A stretch of 64,000 nucleotides of DNA. Origin: Candidatus Defluviibacillus avedoerensis. GTDB lineage: Bacteria > Pseudomonadota > Gammaproteobacteria > Burkholderiales > Burkholderiaceae_C. Under the pieces are notes generated by a model. That model had not been told where the DNA came from, made no database searches, and saw only the letters and a program-made list of their open reading frames with translations. The position numbers and the translations under genes were made by a program. Each line of letters begins with the position of its first letter. The stretch's first letter is position 1. The stretch spans positions 123,789 to 187,788 of the forward strand of contig JADJBS010000011.1 of assembly GCA_016703665.1 (NCBI GenBank). The letters are read 5' to 3'. This document shows positions 53,487 to 61,723 of the stretch, in pieces.

Positions 53487-53687
53487 ATGTTGAACAATTG
53501 GCAAATTTTATTCTGTGCCCTGGTGTTGACCCTGATGGGCTTGAGCGCATGCGGTCAAAAAGGCAATCTTTATCACCCCACAGACCCAGCAGCAGCCGGA
53601 AGAGCGAGCCTTCCACAGGCTATCGGCACTTCTATCAGGTCGATCATTCCTGCTCCTGCAGCAAGCGGAGTTCAGGGCAAACCTTGA
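53487..53687 (+). CDS. lptM: Small lipoprotein LptM (YifL-like)
   Basis: A 66-residue lipoprotein: signal MLNNWQILFCALVLTLMGL, lipobox LSACGQKGNLYHP, then a Pro/Ala-rich tail. LptM stabilises the LptDE LPS translocon in E. coli. The start codons of lptM and divergent cyaY are only 12 bases apart, which is the conserved layout. In most Burkholderiales lysA follows lptM; here the next gene is msrQ on the opposite strand, ending 6 bases away. Confidence 0.85.
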   Translation: MLNNWQILFCALVLTLMGLSACGQKGNLYHPTDPAAAGRASLPQAIGTSIRSIIPAPAASGVQGKP

Positions 53688-53693
53688 GATGAA

Positions 53694-54308
53694 TTACTGG
53701 TTTATGAGTCTATGTGAGTTCAGTGTCTTGACGATACGCCACCCCATCAAGGCAGAGATGAGTGCCACATACGCCAAGACTTCGGTGAAATTATTTTTTC
53801 CTGCCCTCATCCAGAAGAAGTGCAACAAACCCAATCCCGCAATGACATAAACAAGGCGGTGCAAGCTCTGCCAACGCGCACCACCCATCCACCGAATCAT
53901 CCTGTTGAAGGATGTCGCCGCCAGCGGTGTCAGACATACAAAACCCGCAAAACCCATCAGGATAAATGGCCGCTTGACAATGTCCTTGGCAATTTCGGAC
54001 AGTTCAAAGCTCATGTCGAACCAAGCATACGCAAGCAGGTGCAAAACCACATAAAAATAGACAAACAGGCCGATCATGCGCCTGAACCTCGCCAGCGCAG
54101 GCAGCTTAAGCAAAGTTCTCAATGGTGTGACAGCCAGCACGAGGCACAAACATCTCAATGTCCAGTCACCCGTTGCCCGTACCAAGTATTCGGCAGGGTT
54201 CGCGCCTAGTTGGCTCGTGAAGGCACCGTAAGTCACCCAAAGGAAGGGCAGCATGCAAAGCCCAAAGAGCACGGGCTTTGCAGCTACCCGAAGCAAGAGT
54301 TTGTTCAC
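53694..54308 (-). CDS. msrQ: Haem-binding membrane subunit MsrQ
   Basis: A 204-residue, six-span membrane protein of the FRD/YedZ family that donates electrons to MsrP. Conserved haem histidines lie in VVLHLLAYAW and in SLHRLVYVIAGLGLLHFFW. It lies 22 bases after msrP, so the pair is one operon. Length and layout are standard. Confidence 0.94.
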   Translation of the reverse strand: MNKLLLRVAAKPVLFGLCMLPFLWVTYGAFTSQLGANPAEYLVRATGDWTLRCLCLVLAVTPLRTLLKLPALARFRRMIGLFVYFYVVLHLLAYAWFDMSFELSEIAKDIVKRPFILMGFAGFVCLTPLAATSFNRMIRWMGGARWQSLHRLVYVIAGLGLLHFFWMRAGKNNFTEVLAYVALISALMGWRIVKTLNSHRLINQ

Positions 54309-54330
54309 ATTGACATCCTCTCAAAAAGCT

Positions 54331-55332
54331 TCAAAAGAACTTCTTGAGATCCATGCCTGCATACATTGAGCCCACCTGCGCGTCATAGCCATTCAGCATA
54401 AGGGTCTTGCGCTTTTTTGCAAACAATCCATCCTCTCCAATGCGCCGCTCGGTCGCCTGGCTCCAGCGCGGATGATCCACCTCTGGATTCACATTCGAAA
54501 AGAATCCATACTCGTTCGCTGCAGCCTTGTTCCAAGCGGTACCCGGCTGTTTTTCCACGAATCGGATCTTCACAAGGCTCTTGGCACTCTTGAAACCGTA
54601 CTTCCATGGGACCACCAGCCGGACGGGTGCTCCACACTGGCTGGGCAGCACTTCGCCATACATCCCAAAGCTCAGCAGTGTCAGCGGATGCATGGCCTCA
54701 TCCAGACGCAACCCTTCCACATATGGCCAATCGAGCACCCTGGAGCCAACAAACGGCATGGCTTTCGGATCCGCCAGCGTCACAAATTCCACGAACTTTG
54801 CGCTGCCCTGGGGTTCAACTTTGCGAATCAGCTCACTCAAGGAATAACCGATCCAGGGAATCACCATCGACCACCCCTCGACGCATCGCAGCCGATAAAT
54901 ACGTTCTTCCAGGGAACTGAGCTTGATCAAATCGTCAAGAGCGAATTTACCCGGTTTCTTGATCAACCCTTCGACTTCAACAGTCCAGGGGGTCGTCTTG
55001 AGGGTATGAGCATTGCGAGCCGGGTCAGATTTATCCGTACCAAATTCGTAGAAATTGTTATAGGTGCTGGCGTCCTTGTATTCGGTTGGTTTCTCCATGG
55101 TGACCCCTCCTGCAACAGCCGTCTTCGTCGTTGCCAAAGCCGCCAACTTACCTGGGCGCTGGGTTGCAGTTTGAGAGAATACGTCCCGTGCAGCAAAACC
55201 AGCCAGCGTGGCACCCGCCGCACCACCAGCCATTGCGCGGATCATCTGACGCCGAGTGCTGTAGACACTCGCAGGGGTGATCTCACTGGAGACAGGATGA
55301 ACAAAGCCGTTGGAAATGTTCTTTATCAGCAT
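54331..55332 (-). CDS. msrP: Periplasmic methionine sulfoxide reductase catalytic subunit MsrP
   Basis: A 333-residue molybdopterin enzyme that repairs oxidised methionine in periplasmic proteins. The twin-arginine signal is around STRRQMIRAMAGGAAGATLAG, so it is exported folded. The molybdenum ligand cysteine is in RLRCVEGWSM, and family motifs include VPWKYGFKSAKSLVKI and RWSQATERRIG. With msrQ it forms the complete system. Confidence 0.95.
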   Translation of the reverse strand: MLIKNISNGFVHPVSSEITPASVYSTRRQMIRAMAGGAAGATLAGFAARDVFSQTATQRPGKLAALATTKTAVAGGVTMEKPTEYKDASTYNNFYEFGTDKSDPARNAHTLKTTPWTVEVEGLIKKPGKFALDDLIKLSSLEERIYRLRCVEGWSMVIPWIGYSLSELIRKVEPQGSAKFVEFVTLADPKAMPFVGSRVLDWPYVEGLRLDEAMHPLTLLSFGMYGEVLPSQCGAPVRLVVPWKYGFKSAKSLVKIRFVEKQPGTAWNKAAANEYGFFSNVNPEVDHPRWSQATERRIGEDGLFAKKRKTLMLNGYDAQVGSMYAGMDLKKFF

Positions 55333-55384
55333 GGTGTATTCCTTGGTTCAAGCTTCAGTCGTTTGGCGTCAGCAGTTCTTACAA

Positions 55385-55421
55385 GAAAAAGGGCGAATCT
55401 GCCGTTAGACAGATTCGCCCT
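55385..55421 (-). terminator. Rho-independent terminator after the cytochrome c4 gene
   Basis: A perfect 12-bp stem, AGGGCGAATCTG (55390-55401) and CAGATTCGCCCT (55410-55421), around an 8-base loop; on the minus strand it is followed by TTTTT and CTTG. It lies 42 bases after the cytochrome stop and 58 bases before the msrP start. It separates the two transcripts clearly. Confidence 0.9.
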
Positions 55422-55462
55422 CTTTAGGCAAAAGAACCCCTTAAAGGTTCAGCCAGTATGTC

Positions 55463-56104
55463 CTATCGTAAACCACCAATATAGTCTGCCACCGCCTTGA
55501 TTTCGCGGTCATTCAGTTTGGCAGCCACGCCCGTCATCTGTGCGCTATTCTTGCGCGTGCCGTCACGAAAAGCTGTCAGTTGAGCCGCTGTGTAGTCAGA
55601 ATGCTGACCACCCAAGCGTGGGTACTGTGAAGGGATGCCAGCACCATTGGGGCTGTGACAACCTGCACAGGCAGGAATCTGGCGGTCTTGTATGCCACCG
55701 CGGTATATGCGTTCACCCACAAATACCAGATCCTTGTCCTTGGCCTGGCCCGGCTTGGCTTTCTGGGATGCGACCCAGTAAGCAATGTTTGTCATATCGG
55801 CGTCACTCAGCATGGCAGCAAATCCCGGCATCACAGTACCTGCGCGCTTGCCTGCCTTGAAGGCTTGCAATTGGGAAATGATGTATTCGGGATGCTGTTG
55901 CGCCAGTTTGGGGTTGGCAGGCGTGGGCGAATTCCCATCTGCACCGTGGCAAGCCACGCAAACCGCAGCAAAACTGGCTTCGCCTTTGGCAAGGTCAGCC
56001 TTGGGAGCGGCACCTGGTTTTTGTTCAGATGCGATGACAGACACGGGAATCACGGAGGTCACTGCCAGGGAGGCAGCCACCAAAAGGCGGGCAAGCAGCT
56101 TCAT
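55463..56104 (-). CDS. Dihaem cytochrome c4
   Basis: A 213-residue periplasmic dihaem c-type cytochrome. ATG 56104 gives a signal peptide MKLLARLLVAASLAVTSVIP. Two haem sites are seen, CVACHG and CAGCHS, each followed by a downstream axial Met region (TVMPGFAAMLSD and AQMTGVAAKLND). Cytochrome c4 passes electrons to terminal oxidases or acts as a periplasmic electron carrier. It is divergent from engB, 42 bases away, as in many betaproteobacteria. Confidence 0.94.
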   Translation of the reverse strand: MKLLARLLVAASLAVTSVIPVSVIASEQKPGAAPKADLAKGEASFAAVCVACHGADGNSPTPANPKLAQQHPEYIISQLQAFKAGKRAGTVMPGFAAMLSDADMTNIAYWVASQKAKPGQAKDKDLVFVGERIYRGGIQDRQIPACAGCHSPNGAGIPSQYPRLGGQHSDYTAAQLTAFRDGTRKNSAQMTGVAAKLNDREIKAVADYIGGLR

Positions 56105-56146
56105 ATTGAGTGTGGATTTTTTTGCGCAGAACCATGAGATTCTACA

Positions 56147-56854
56147 ATGCACGCCATGACATCTACGCCAGCGGCTCAGCCGTCCCCGCCTGAGGCTACT
56201 GCGCCCAAGCCCACGACCATCACGCCCGCTCTGGCTTTAGGGTGGATGCACACTGCCAAATTTCTGACGACAGCAGCACAACTTCACCAGTTGCCCAGTT
56301 ACGATCTGCCCGAAATTGCATTTGTTGGGCGATCCAACGCGGGTAAATCAACTTGCATCAACACATTAACCCAGCAAAACCAGCTGGCATTCGCATCAAA
56401 AAAACCTGGACGCACTCAGCACATCAATTTATTCTCGCTAGGCAAACATCAAATCCACGACGCGGTTTTGGCCGATTTGCCAGGTTATGGATACGCTGCG
56501 GTTGCACGTCAGGAAAAACTCCGGTGGCAACAAGTCATGGCCAATTACCTAGTCAGTCGAACAAATCTCAAGGGCATTGTGATGCTGTGCGATCCACGCC
56601 ACGGCTTGACCGAGTTGGACGACGCGTTGCTTGAGGTCATCAGGCCCAGAGTGGAAGAGGGTCTGAAGTTCTTGGTACTTCTTACCAAAGCAGACAAACT
56701 GACCCGATCAGAAGGCGCTAAAGCTCTGTCGATTGCTCGCCTACAAGCGGGCGGTGGCGAGACCATGCTGTTTTCTGCACTGAAAAAACAAGGCGTTGGT
56801 GAAGTCGCTCAGCTGATTTGGCAATGGACTCATCCCACAGCGTCAGTTGAATAG
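56147..56854 (+). CDS. engB: Ribosome biogenesis GTP-binding protein YihA/YsxC/EngB
   Basis: A 235-residue TrmE-Era-EngA-like small GTPase needed for large ribosomal subunit assembly. G motifs: FVGRSNAGKSTCIN (G1), PGRTQHINLF (G2), LADLPGYGYA (G3), LLTKADKL (G4) and FSALKKQG (G5). The N-terminus is extended with a Pro/Ala/Thr-rich stretch of about 30 residues. A second ATG at 56156 would drop three residues. Its last 25 bases overlap the end of the acyltransferase gene on the other strand. Confidence 0.96.
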   Translation: MHAMTSTPAAQPSPPEATAPKPTTITPALALGWMHTAKFLTTAAQLHQLPSYDLPEIAFVGRSNAGKSTCINTLTQQNQLAFASKKPGRTQHINLFSLGKHQIHDAVLADLPGYGYAAVARQEKLRWQQVMANYLVSRTNLKGIVMLCDPRHGLTELDDALLEVIRPRVEEGLKFLVLLTKADKLTRSEGAKALSIARLQAGGGETMLFSALKKQGVGEVAQLIWQWTHPTASVE

Positions 56855-57714
56855 ACATCGGCCTGACCGGGTGGGCGAGTCTTGAACCGCTTGTGCACCC
56901 AGTAATACTGCTCCGGCATCGATGCAATATAGCCTTGCAGGCGCTGATTCATCAAGGCAGTATCTGCCACGGGGTCTGCACTTGGGAAGTCTTGCCAAGC
57001 AGGTAATATTTCCACCTCGTACCCTTGCGCCGTCATGCGGGTCAACACCGGGACCACCTTGGCTCGACCAAGCCTGGCGAAACGAGACAAAGACGGCACA
57101 GTCGCCGTCGGCACACCAAAAAAGGGAACGAATACACACTCGTTTTCCCCAAAATCCATATCCGGCAAGAGATACAAAGGGTCTCCCGATCTCAGCGCCG
57201 ACAAAACTGGCTTGACCCCCGCCAGGCGGTCATACAGCTTGGCGTTGCCGAAGCGTTGACGCCCCCGGGCTATCCAGGCGTCCACTTGCTTGTTCGACTG
57301 AGGCGTAAAGATAGTACTGAACTGACGCGGTATGTTCTGTGACAGTGCGGTTGCACCCGCATCCAAACCCATAAAATGCGGCGCAAATAGCACGGTGGGC
57401 GAATCGCCCTCCAATTGCGTCAAGTCCCCAACAAGGTGCAAGCGCTCGGCTGTCGTCTCGGGCGTTCCGTGCCAAAGCCACCCACGGTCCAGCCAAGTTT
57501 GGGCAAACTTGATGAACACTTGACGTGTTAAGGCACGTCTTTGCGGAACAGTTAGCTCTGGAAAGCAGAGCAAAAGATTGGTCTCAACCACCCTCCGGCG
57601 AGACCGTATGGCAACATAAAGACACCCGCCCATGCATACGCCCAGGGCACGTACCCAAGGCAGTGGCAAGCCCCCTAGCCAGCGCATGAACGCGATACCA
57701 ATTCTGCTCAGCAT
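56830..57714 (-). CDS. Lipid A biosynthesis acyltransferase (LpxL/HtrB family), second copy
   Basis: A 294-residue membrane acyltransferase that adds a secondary acyl chain to lipid A. The catalytic His motif is FAPHFMGLDAG, with later YLLPDMDFG and VPFFGVPTA. An N-terminal hydrophobic region anchors it. The start is ATG 57714, which overlaps the stop of the first copy (TGATG); a longer open frame to 57771 lies inside that gene. It differs clearly from its neighbour, so the two are likely specialised for different positions or chain lengths. It overlaps the engB end by 25 bp. Confidence 0.9.
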   Translation of the reverse strand: MLSRIGIAFMRWLGGLPLPWVRALGVCMGGCLYVAIRSRRRVVETNLLLCFPELTVPQRRALTRQVFIKFAQTWLDRGWLWHGTPETTAERLHLVGDLTQLEGDSPTVLFAPHFMGLDAGATALSQNIPRQFSTIFTPQSNKQVDAWIARGRQRFGNAKLYDRLAGVKPVLSALRSGDPLYLLPDMDFGENECVFVPFFGVPTATVPSLSRFARLGRAKVVPVLTRMTAQGYEVEILPAWQDFPSADPVADTALMNQRLQGYIASMPEQYYWVHKRFKTRPPGQADVYSTDAVG

Positions 57715-58571
57715 CAGCTTGACTCCGTCAAGGCTTCTTTGCGTGGTTGCTTGTAGCGCGCATAGCTCCATAAATACATGCTGGGCCGTTTCAGAATTAA
57801 TTGCTCCATCGCCGCATTCAGTGCTGCAGCAGCAACTCCGTCAGACTGGTCAAGTGGTAAATCCAAGGCCTCAACGTGCACCACATACCCTCGCCCCCAA
57901 GGCAGCCGCTCCCCCAAAGCCACCAGCATCGTGGCACCTGTTTGCCGCGCCAAACGCAAAGCCAGCGTCATGGTGTAGGCCGGTTGACCAAAAAACGGTG
58001 CCCAAACGCCCATGCCCTCTGGGGGAACTTGGTCAGGCAACATCCCTACCGCTTTGCCCTGGCGCAACGCCTTCACGATCTGCCTCACTCCGCCAGTGGT
58101 CGTGGGTGCCCTGGCAAGGCCTGGGATGGAGCGGACCTCCCGCAAAAGAGCATCGAACCAGGCTGCTTTGGACGGTCGGTACATAACGGTCAAGTCACCG
58201 TAGCGGGGACTGAACTGCACAGCCTGTATTTGCGGCACGGCCTCAAAGCACCCTACATGGGGTGTCATAAAAATCAGACCTTTTCCTGAGGCCAACGCGG
58301 ACTCAAGCAGGTCAGCCCCTTCCCATCGAATTTTAGGCAATTTTTGTGACGCCGGGCGAAGCCAAATCCAGGGCAACTCGGTGACCAACTTGCCAGCCTC
58401 TGAAATAGCTCGATTTGCCTCTGACGCGCTCACCCCTGCCCGTGCTGTGTTTTCGTTAAAACGCTGGCGGTAGGTAGGCGAACTCAGGTACACCAACCAA
58501 CCCAGCGCGGTACCTAAAAGATGTAAAAACCAAAGGGGTAAATGGGCCGACAGCCTGAAAAGCAGAGTCAT
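57714..58571 (-). CDS. Lipid A biosynthesis acyltransferase (LpxL/HtrB family), first copy
   Basis: A 285-residue protein with an N-terminal span (PLWFLHLLGTALGWLVYLSS), a catalytic HVGCFE motif in FMTPHVGCFEAV, and MLPDQVPPEGMGVWAPFFG. It is the first gene of a two-gene acyltransferase operon divergent from metK. ATG 58571 is preferred; the GTG directly before would add one residue. Confidence 0.9.
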   Translation of the reverse strand: MTLLFRLSAHLPLWFLHLLGTALGWLVYLSSPTYRQRFNENTARAGVSASEANRAISEAGKLVTELPWIWLRPASQKLPKIRWEGADLLESALASGKGLIFMTPHVGCFEAVPQIQAVQFSPRYGDLTVMYRPSKAAWFDALLREVRSIPGLARAPTTTGGVRQIVKALRQGKAVGMLPDQVPPEGMGVWAPFFGQPAYTMTLALRLARQTGATMLVALGERLPWGRGYVVHVEALDLPLDQSDGVAAAALNAAMEQLILKRPSMYLWSYARYKQPRKEALTESS

Positions 58572-58605
58572 CACGGTAGAATATGGGCTGTCGCTGAGTT
58601 AAATA

Positions 58606-58666
58606 GAGCAACTTGCGGGGCGACTTTAAAACAAATCCGCTAAAGCGTTCGCCAAAGCTCCCTTGC
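58606..58666 (+). promoter_or_regulatory. Structured leader before metK
   Basis: The metK 5' region contains nested pairings: GAGC (58606-58609) or GCAA (58608-58611) with GCTC (58657-58660) or TTGC (58663-58666), GGCGA (58619-58623) with TCGCC (58649-58653), and an inner CGC-TAAA-GCG hairpin (58638-58647). A possible -10 TAGAAT is at 58577-58582. A metK leader is a classic place for S-adenosylmethionine riboswitches. I could not match this to SAM-I, SAM-II or SAH consensus motifs, so it is only a candidate. Confidence 0.4.
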
Positions 58667-58705
58667 ATGGCAACGCGCCATCCATTGATACAAGGAGTTT
58701 ACAAA

Positions 58706-59887
58706 ATGGCGAATGACTTTCTTTTTACCTCTGAATCCGTATCTGAAGGCCACCCCGACAAGGTGGCCGACCAGATTTCCGATGCCATTCTGGACGCAAT
58801 TTTCAAGCAAGACCCCAAGTCTCGCGTCGCGGCCGAAACCCTGACCAACACTGGTCTGGTGGTACTGGCCGGGGAAATCACCACCAATGCCCATGTGGAC
58901 TACATCCAGGTGGCGCGCGACACCATCAAGCGCATTGGTTACGACAACACCGACTACGGCATCGACTACAAGGGCTGCGCCGTGTTGGTAGCCTACGACA
59001 AACAGTCCAACGACATCGCCCAGGGCGTAGATCACGCCTCTGACGACCACCTCAATACCGGTGCAGGCGACCAGGGCCTGATGTTCGGTTACGCCTGCGA
59101 CGAAACGCCTGAGCTGATGCCTGCGCCCATCTATTACGCCCACCGCCTGATGGAGCGCCAAGCCCAGCTGCGCAAGGACGGTCGCCTGCCCTTCCTGCGT
59201 CCGGACGCCAAGAGCCAGGTCACCATGCGCTATGTAGACGGCAAACCCCACAGCATCGACACTGTGGTGTTGTCCACCCAGCACAGCCCCGACCAGTCGG
59301 AAACCCAGACCACGATGAAGACGAGCTTCGTTGAAGCCATCATCGAAGAAATCATCAAGCCCGTGCTGCCCAAGGAATGGCTGCAAAACACCCGTTACCT
59401 GATCAACCCCACTGGTCGTTTCGTGATCGGTGGCCCACAAGGCGACTGCGGTCTGACCGGACGCAAGATCATTGTCGACACCTATGGAGGCGCCTGCCCC
59501 CACGGTGGTGGCGCCTTCTCCGGCAAAGACCCCTCCAAGGTGGACCGCTCTGCAGCCTACGCGGCACGCTACGTTGCCAAGAACGTGGTCGCCGCAGGCT
59601 TGGCCAAGCAGTGCCAAGTGCAGGTGGCCTACGCCATCGGTGTGGCCAAGCCAATGAACATCACGGTTTATACAGAAGGCACCGGCGCAATCCCTGACGA
59701 CAAACTGTCTGCCCTGGTGGCCGAACACTTTGACCTGCGCCCCAAAGGCATCATCCAGATGCTTGATCTGCTGCGCCCGATTTACGAAAAAACAGCAGCC
59801 TACGGGCATTTCGGTCGCGAAGAGCCCGAATTTACCTGGGAACGTACTGACAAAGTCCAAGTGCTGCGCGCAGCGGCAGGCCTGTAA
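58706..59887 (+). CDS. metK: S-adenosylmethionine synthetase
   Basis: A 393-residue enzyme forming SAM from methionine and ATP. The start ATG 58706 has AAGGAG eight bases before it and gives MANDFLFTSESVSEGHPDK, the family opening. Motifs include GAGDQGLMFGYACDE and the P-loop GGGAFSGKDPSKVDRS near residue 270. The upstream open frame to 58613 lies in the leader and is not coding. Confidence 0.98.
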   Translation: MANDFLFTSESVSEGHPDKVADQISDAILDAIFKQDPKSRVAAETLTNTGLVVLAGEITTNAHVDYIQVARDTIKRIGYDNTDYGIDYKGCAVLVAYDKQSNDIAQGVDHASDDHLNTGAGDQGLMFGYACDETPELMPAPIYYAHRLMERQAQLRKDGRLPFLRPDAKSQVTMRYVDGKPHSIDTVVLSTQHSPDQSETQTTMKTSFVEAIIEEIIKPVLPKEWLQNTRYLINPTGRFVIGGPQGDCGLTGRKIIVDTYGGACPHGGGAFSGKDPSKVDRSAAYAARYVAKNVVAAGLAKQCQVQVAYAIGVAKPMNITVYTEGTGAIPDDKLSALVAEHFDLRPKGIIQMLDLLRPIYEKTAAYGHFGREEPEFTWERTDKVQVLRAAAGL

Positions 59888-59909
59888 TTATCTGCGTTTG
59901 CGCAGATAA
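59888..59909 (+). other. Hairpin immediately after the metK stop
   Basis: TTATCTGCG (59888-59896) and CGCAGATAA (59901-59909) form a perfect 9-bp stem with a TTTG loop, starting at the base after the stop codon. A second possible stem, GTGGCTT (59913-59919) with AAGCCAC (59944-59950), follows. These may stabilise the metK mRNA 3' end; no T-run follows. Confidence 0.5.
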
Positions 59910-59983
59910 CCAGTGGCTTTGGAGCCAAGCAAGCAAGGGTCCCAAGCCACCTGATGCGGCCGATCTCGAAGGCTGCGTCCTCT

Positions 59984-60018
59984 AAAACCCCTATTCAAGG
60001 ACATTGAATAGGGGTTTT
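59984..60018 (+). terminator. Rho-independent terminator after metK
   Basis: A perfect 15-bp stem: AAAACCCCTATTCAA (59984-59998), loop GGACA, TTGAATAGGGGTTTT (60004-60018), ending in four Ts and then GCATTT. It is the main terminator of metK and lies 47 bases before the HD-GYP gene, whose promoter must therefore lie in or after it. Confidence 0.9.
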
Positions 60019-60065
60019 GCATTTGCTTACTACTCGAATTTTCAGCCATCCCTACAATCTGCCGC

Positions 60066-61307
60066 ATGCTGAAAAAAATACCCGTCAGTGAAGTTCGCGT
60101 AGGAATGTTCCTGCAAGAACTCTCGGGTTCCTGGCTTGATCACCCCTTTTGGAAAAACAAGTTCGTCATTGAAGACGAAAACGACCTGAAACGCCTTCGC
60201 GAGAGCAAGGTGAAAGAGGTCTGGATTGACGTAGCCAAAGGCGACGATGTCGCTGCGGCGGTACCCGCCCCCCCTCCTGCCAACGAACCCCCTCTCGAAC
60301 CATCAGAGCCAAGCCCGGTTCCAGTTACACGCGCACCTTTCCCGCCCCCGCGCAAACTCAGTGTCGGCCAGGCGGCCGAACGAGCGCACTTCATCCGCCA
60401 CCAAGCCAAACAGCAAATGACCGAGTTGTACCAGCAGGTTCGACTTGGTAAAGCCATTACCACGGGACATTTGGGTGATCTGGTCGAAGACATTTCAGTT
60501 TCCGTCATGGACAACCCTGGTGTATTCATCAGCCTGTCGCGGCTGAAAAACAAGGACGACTACACCTACATGCATTCGGTTACCGTCTGCGCGTTGATGG
60601 TTTCCTTGGGGCGTCAATTGGGCTTAGACGACGAGCAATTGCGAGACGCTGGCATGGCTGGCCTGTTACATGACATGGGTAAGGCGTTGATTCCCATTGA
60701 AATTCTCAACAAACCCGGCGCGCTAACCAACGACGAGTTTGCCGTTGTCAAAGAGCACCCGCGCAAAGGCTGGGAGCTGCTGATGTCAGGTAGCGGTGCA
60801 TCAGATGTGGCCAAGGACGTCTGCCTTCATCACCATGAACGCTTTGACGGCAAAGGCTACCCTGAAAAGGTGGCCGCCGACAAACAGAGCGTCTTTGTAC
60901 GGATGTCATCTGTCTGCGACGTCTACGATGCCATCACCTCCAACCGTCCTTACAAGGCAGGCTGGGACCCAGCCGAATCAATCCGGCGCATGGCGGTATG
61001 GTCCAACGAGGGACATTTCGACCCCCGTGTTTTTCAGGCCTTTGTCAAAAGCATTGGCATTTACCCCACAGGCTCACTCATCAAACTCCAATCGGGACGT
61101 CTGGCTGTCGTGGTGGAGCAGCACCCGACTTCAGCCCTTACCCCACTGGTCAAAGCATTTTTTTCAACCAAATCCAATCTCCACATTCCCCCCGAAATCA
61201 TCGACCTCTCCAAGTCGACCGAGCGCATCGTCAGCCGTGAATTGCCTGAAGACTGGAAGATCAAAAACCTGGACGAAATATGGACAGAGGTTGCTCGTCC
61301 CGCTTAG
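60066..61307 (+). CDS. HD-GYP domain cyclic-di-GMP phosphodiesterase with DUF3391
   Basis: A 413-residue cytoplasmic protein. The N-terminal DUF3391 region (KIPVSEVRVGMFLQEL) is followed by a Pro-rich linker (about residues 65-97) and an HD-GYP domain with LLHDMGK (His202-Asp203) and HHERFDGKGYP (about residues 256-266). All catalytic residues are present. It likely degrades c-di-GMP to pGpG or GMP and so opposes diguanylate cyclases. No receiver or sensory domain is present other than DUF3391. Confidence 0.93.
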   Translation: MLKKIPVSEVRVGMFLQELSGSWLDHPFWKNKFVIEDENDLKRLRESKVKEVWIDVAKGDDVAAAVPAPPPANEPPLEPSEPSPVPVTRAPFPPPRKLSVGQAAERAHFIRHQAKQQMTELYQQVRLGKAITTGHLGDLVEDISVSVMDNPGVFISLSRLKNKDDYTYMHSVTVCALMVSLGRQLGLDDEQLRDAGMAGLLHDMGKALIPIEILNKPGALTNDEFAVVKEHPRKGWELLMSGSGASDVAKDVCLHHHERFDGKGYPEKVAADKQSVFVRMSSVCDVYDAITSNRPYKAGWDPAESIRRMAVWSNEGHFDPRVFQAFVKSIGIYPTGSLIKLQSGRLAVVVEQHPTSALTPLVKAFFSTKSNLHIPPEIIDLSKSTERIVSRELPEDWKIKNLDEIWTEVARPA

Positions 61308-61438
61308 GCCATCAATGCATAGGACTTTGGGCTTTGAATACTCAAGAGGGCAGCAGAGAACAGAGAGAGATGAGCGGCGAAATACATGCTTGGAACGACG
61401 ACTTCCGGAGAGCCATGCTCAAGGGCCAAAGCCTCTGA

Positions 61439-61639
61439 CCTACGAGGCAGAAAACACTGCAAAAAGCAGAAATCAATGCTCTAGTAAAGGGCGACGATGC
61501 CGTCATCATGCAGTTCGTCCAGAAAAGTTACCTTTCTGCACGGCTTCGTTGGTACATCGTCAACCCACCCCCATTGAATCCTGACACAAAGAATGGTGTC
61601 AGCTTGAAAATCAAGGTACAAAACACCGATTGGCTTTGA
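61439..61639 (+). pseudogene. Possible remnant reading frame
   Basis: Between the HD-GYP gene and the interrupted gene at 61724 (416 bases with no intact gene), a frame without a good start runs from 61439 to a TGA at 61639. It has protein-like composition (QKAEINALVKGDDAVIMQFV and ARLRWYIVNPPPLNP). A second tiny frame begins at ATG 61650 (MADSQNATILEHCDAYLHQQ) and ends near 61740, overlapping the tail of the opposite-strand gene. I recognise neither. They look like ends of genes left by rearrangement. Confidence 0.3.
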
Positions 61640-61723
61640 TCGATTCGCTATGGCTGATAGTCAAAACGCAACAATCCTGGAGCACTGTGATGCCTATCTT
61701 CACCAGCAAGAATCTGGTGACCT

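Noticed and set aside
58640..59860. A 406-residue minus-strand open frame opposite metK
   Set aside because: It is the mirror of metK codon usage; it has no signal, start site or family features, while metK is unmistakable.
60796..61584. A 262-residue plus-strand frame overlapping the HD-GYP gene end
   Set aside because: Most of it lies inside HD-GYP in another frame, and its composition is not protein-like.
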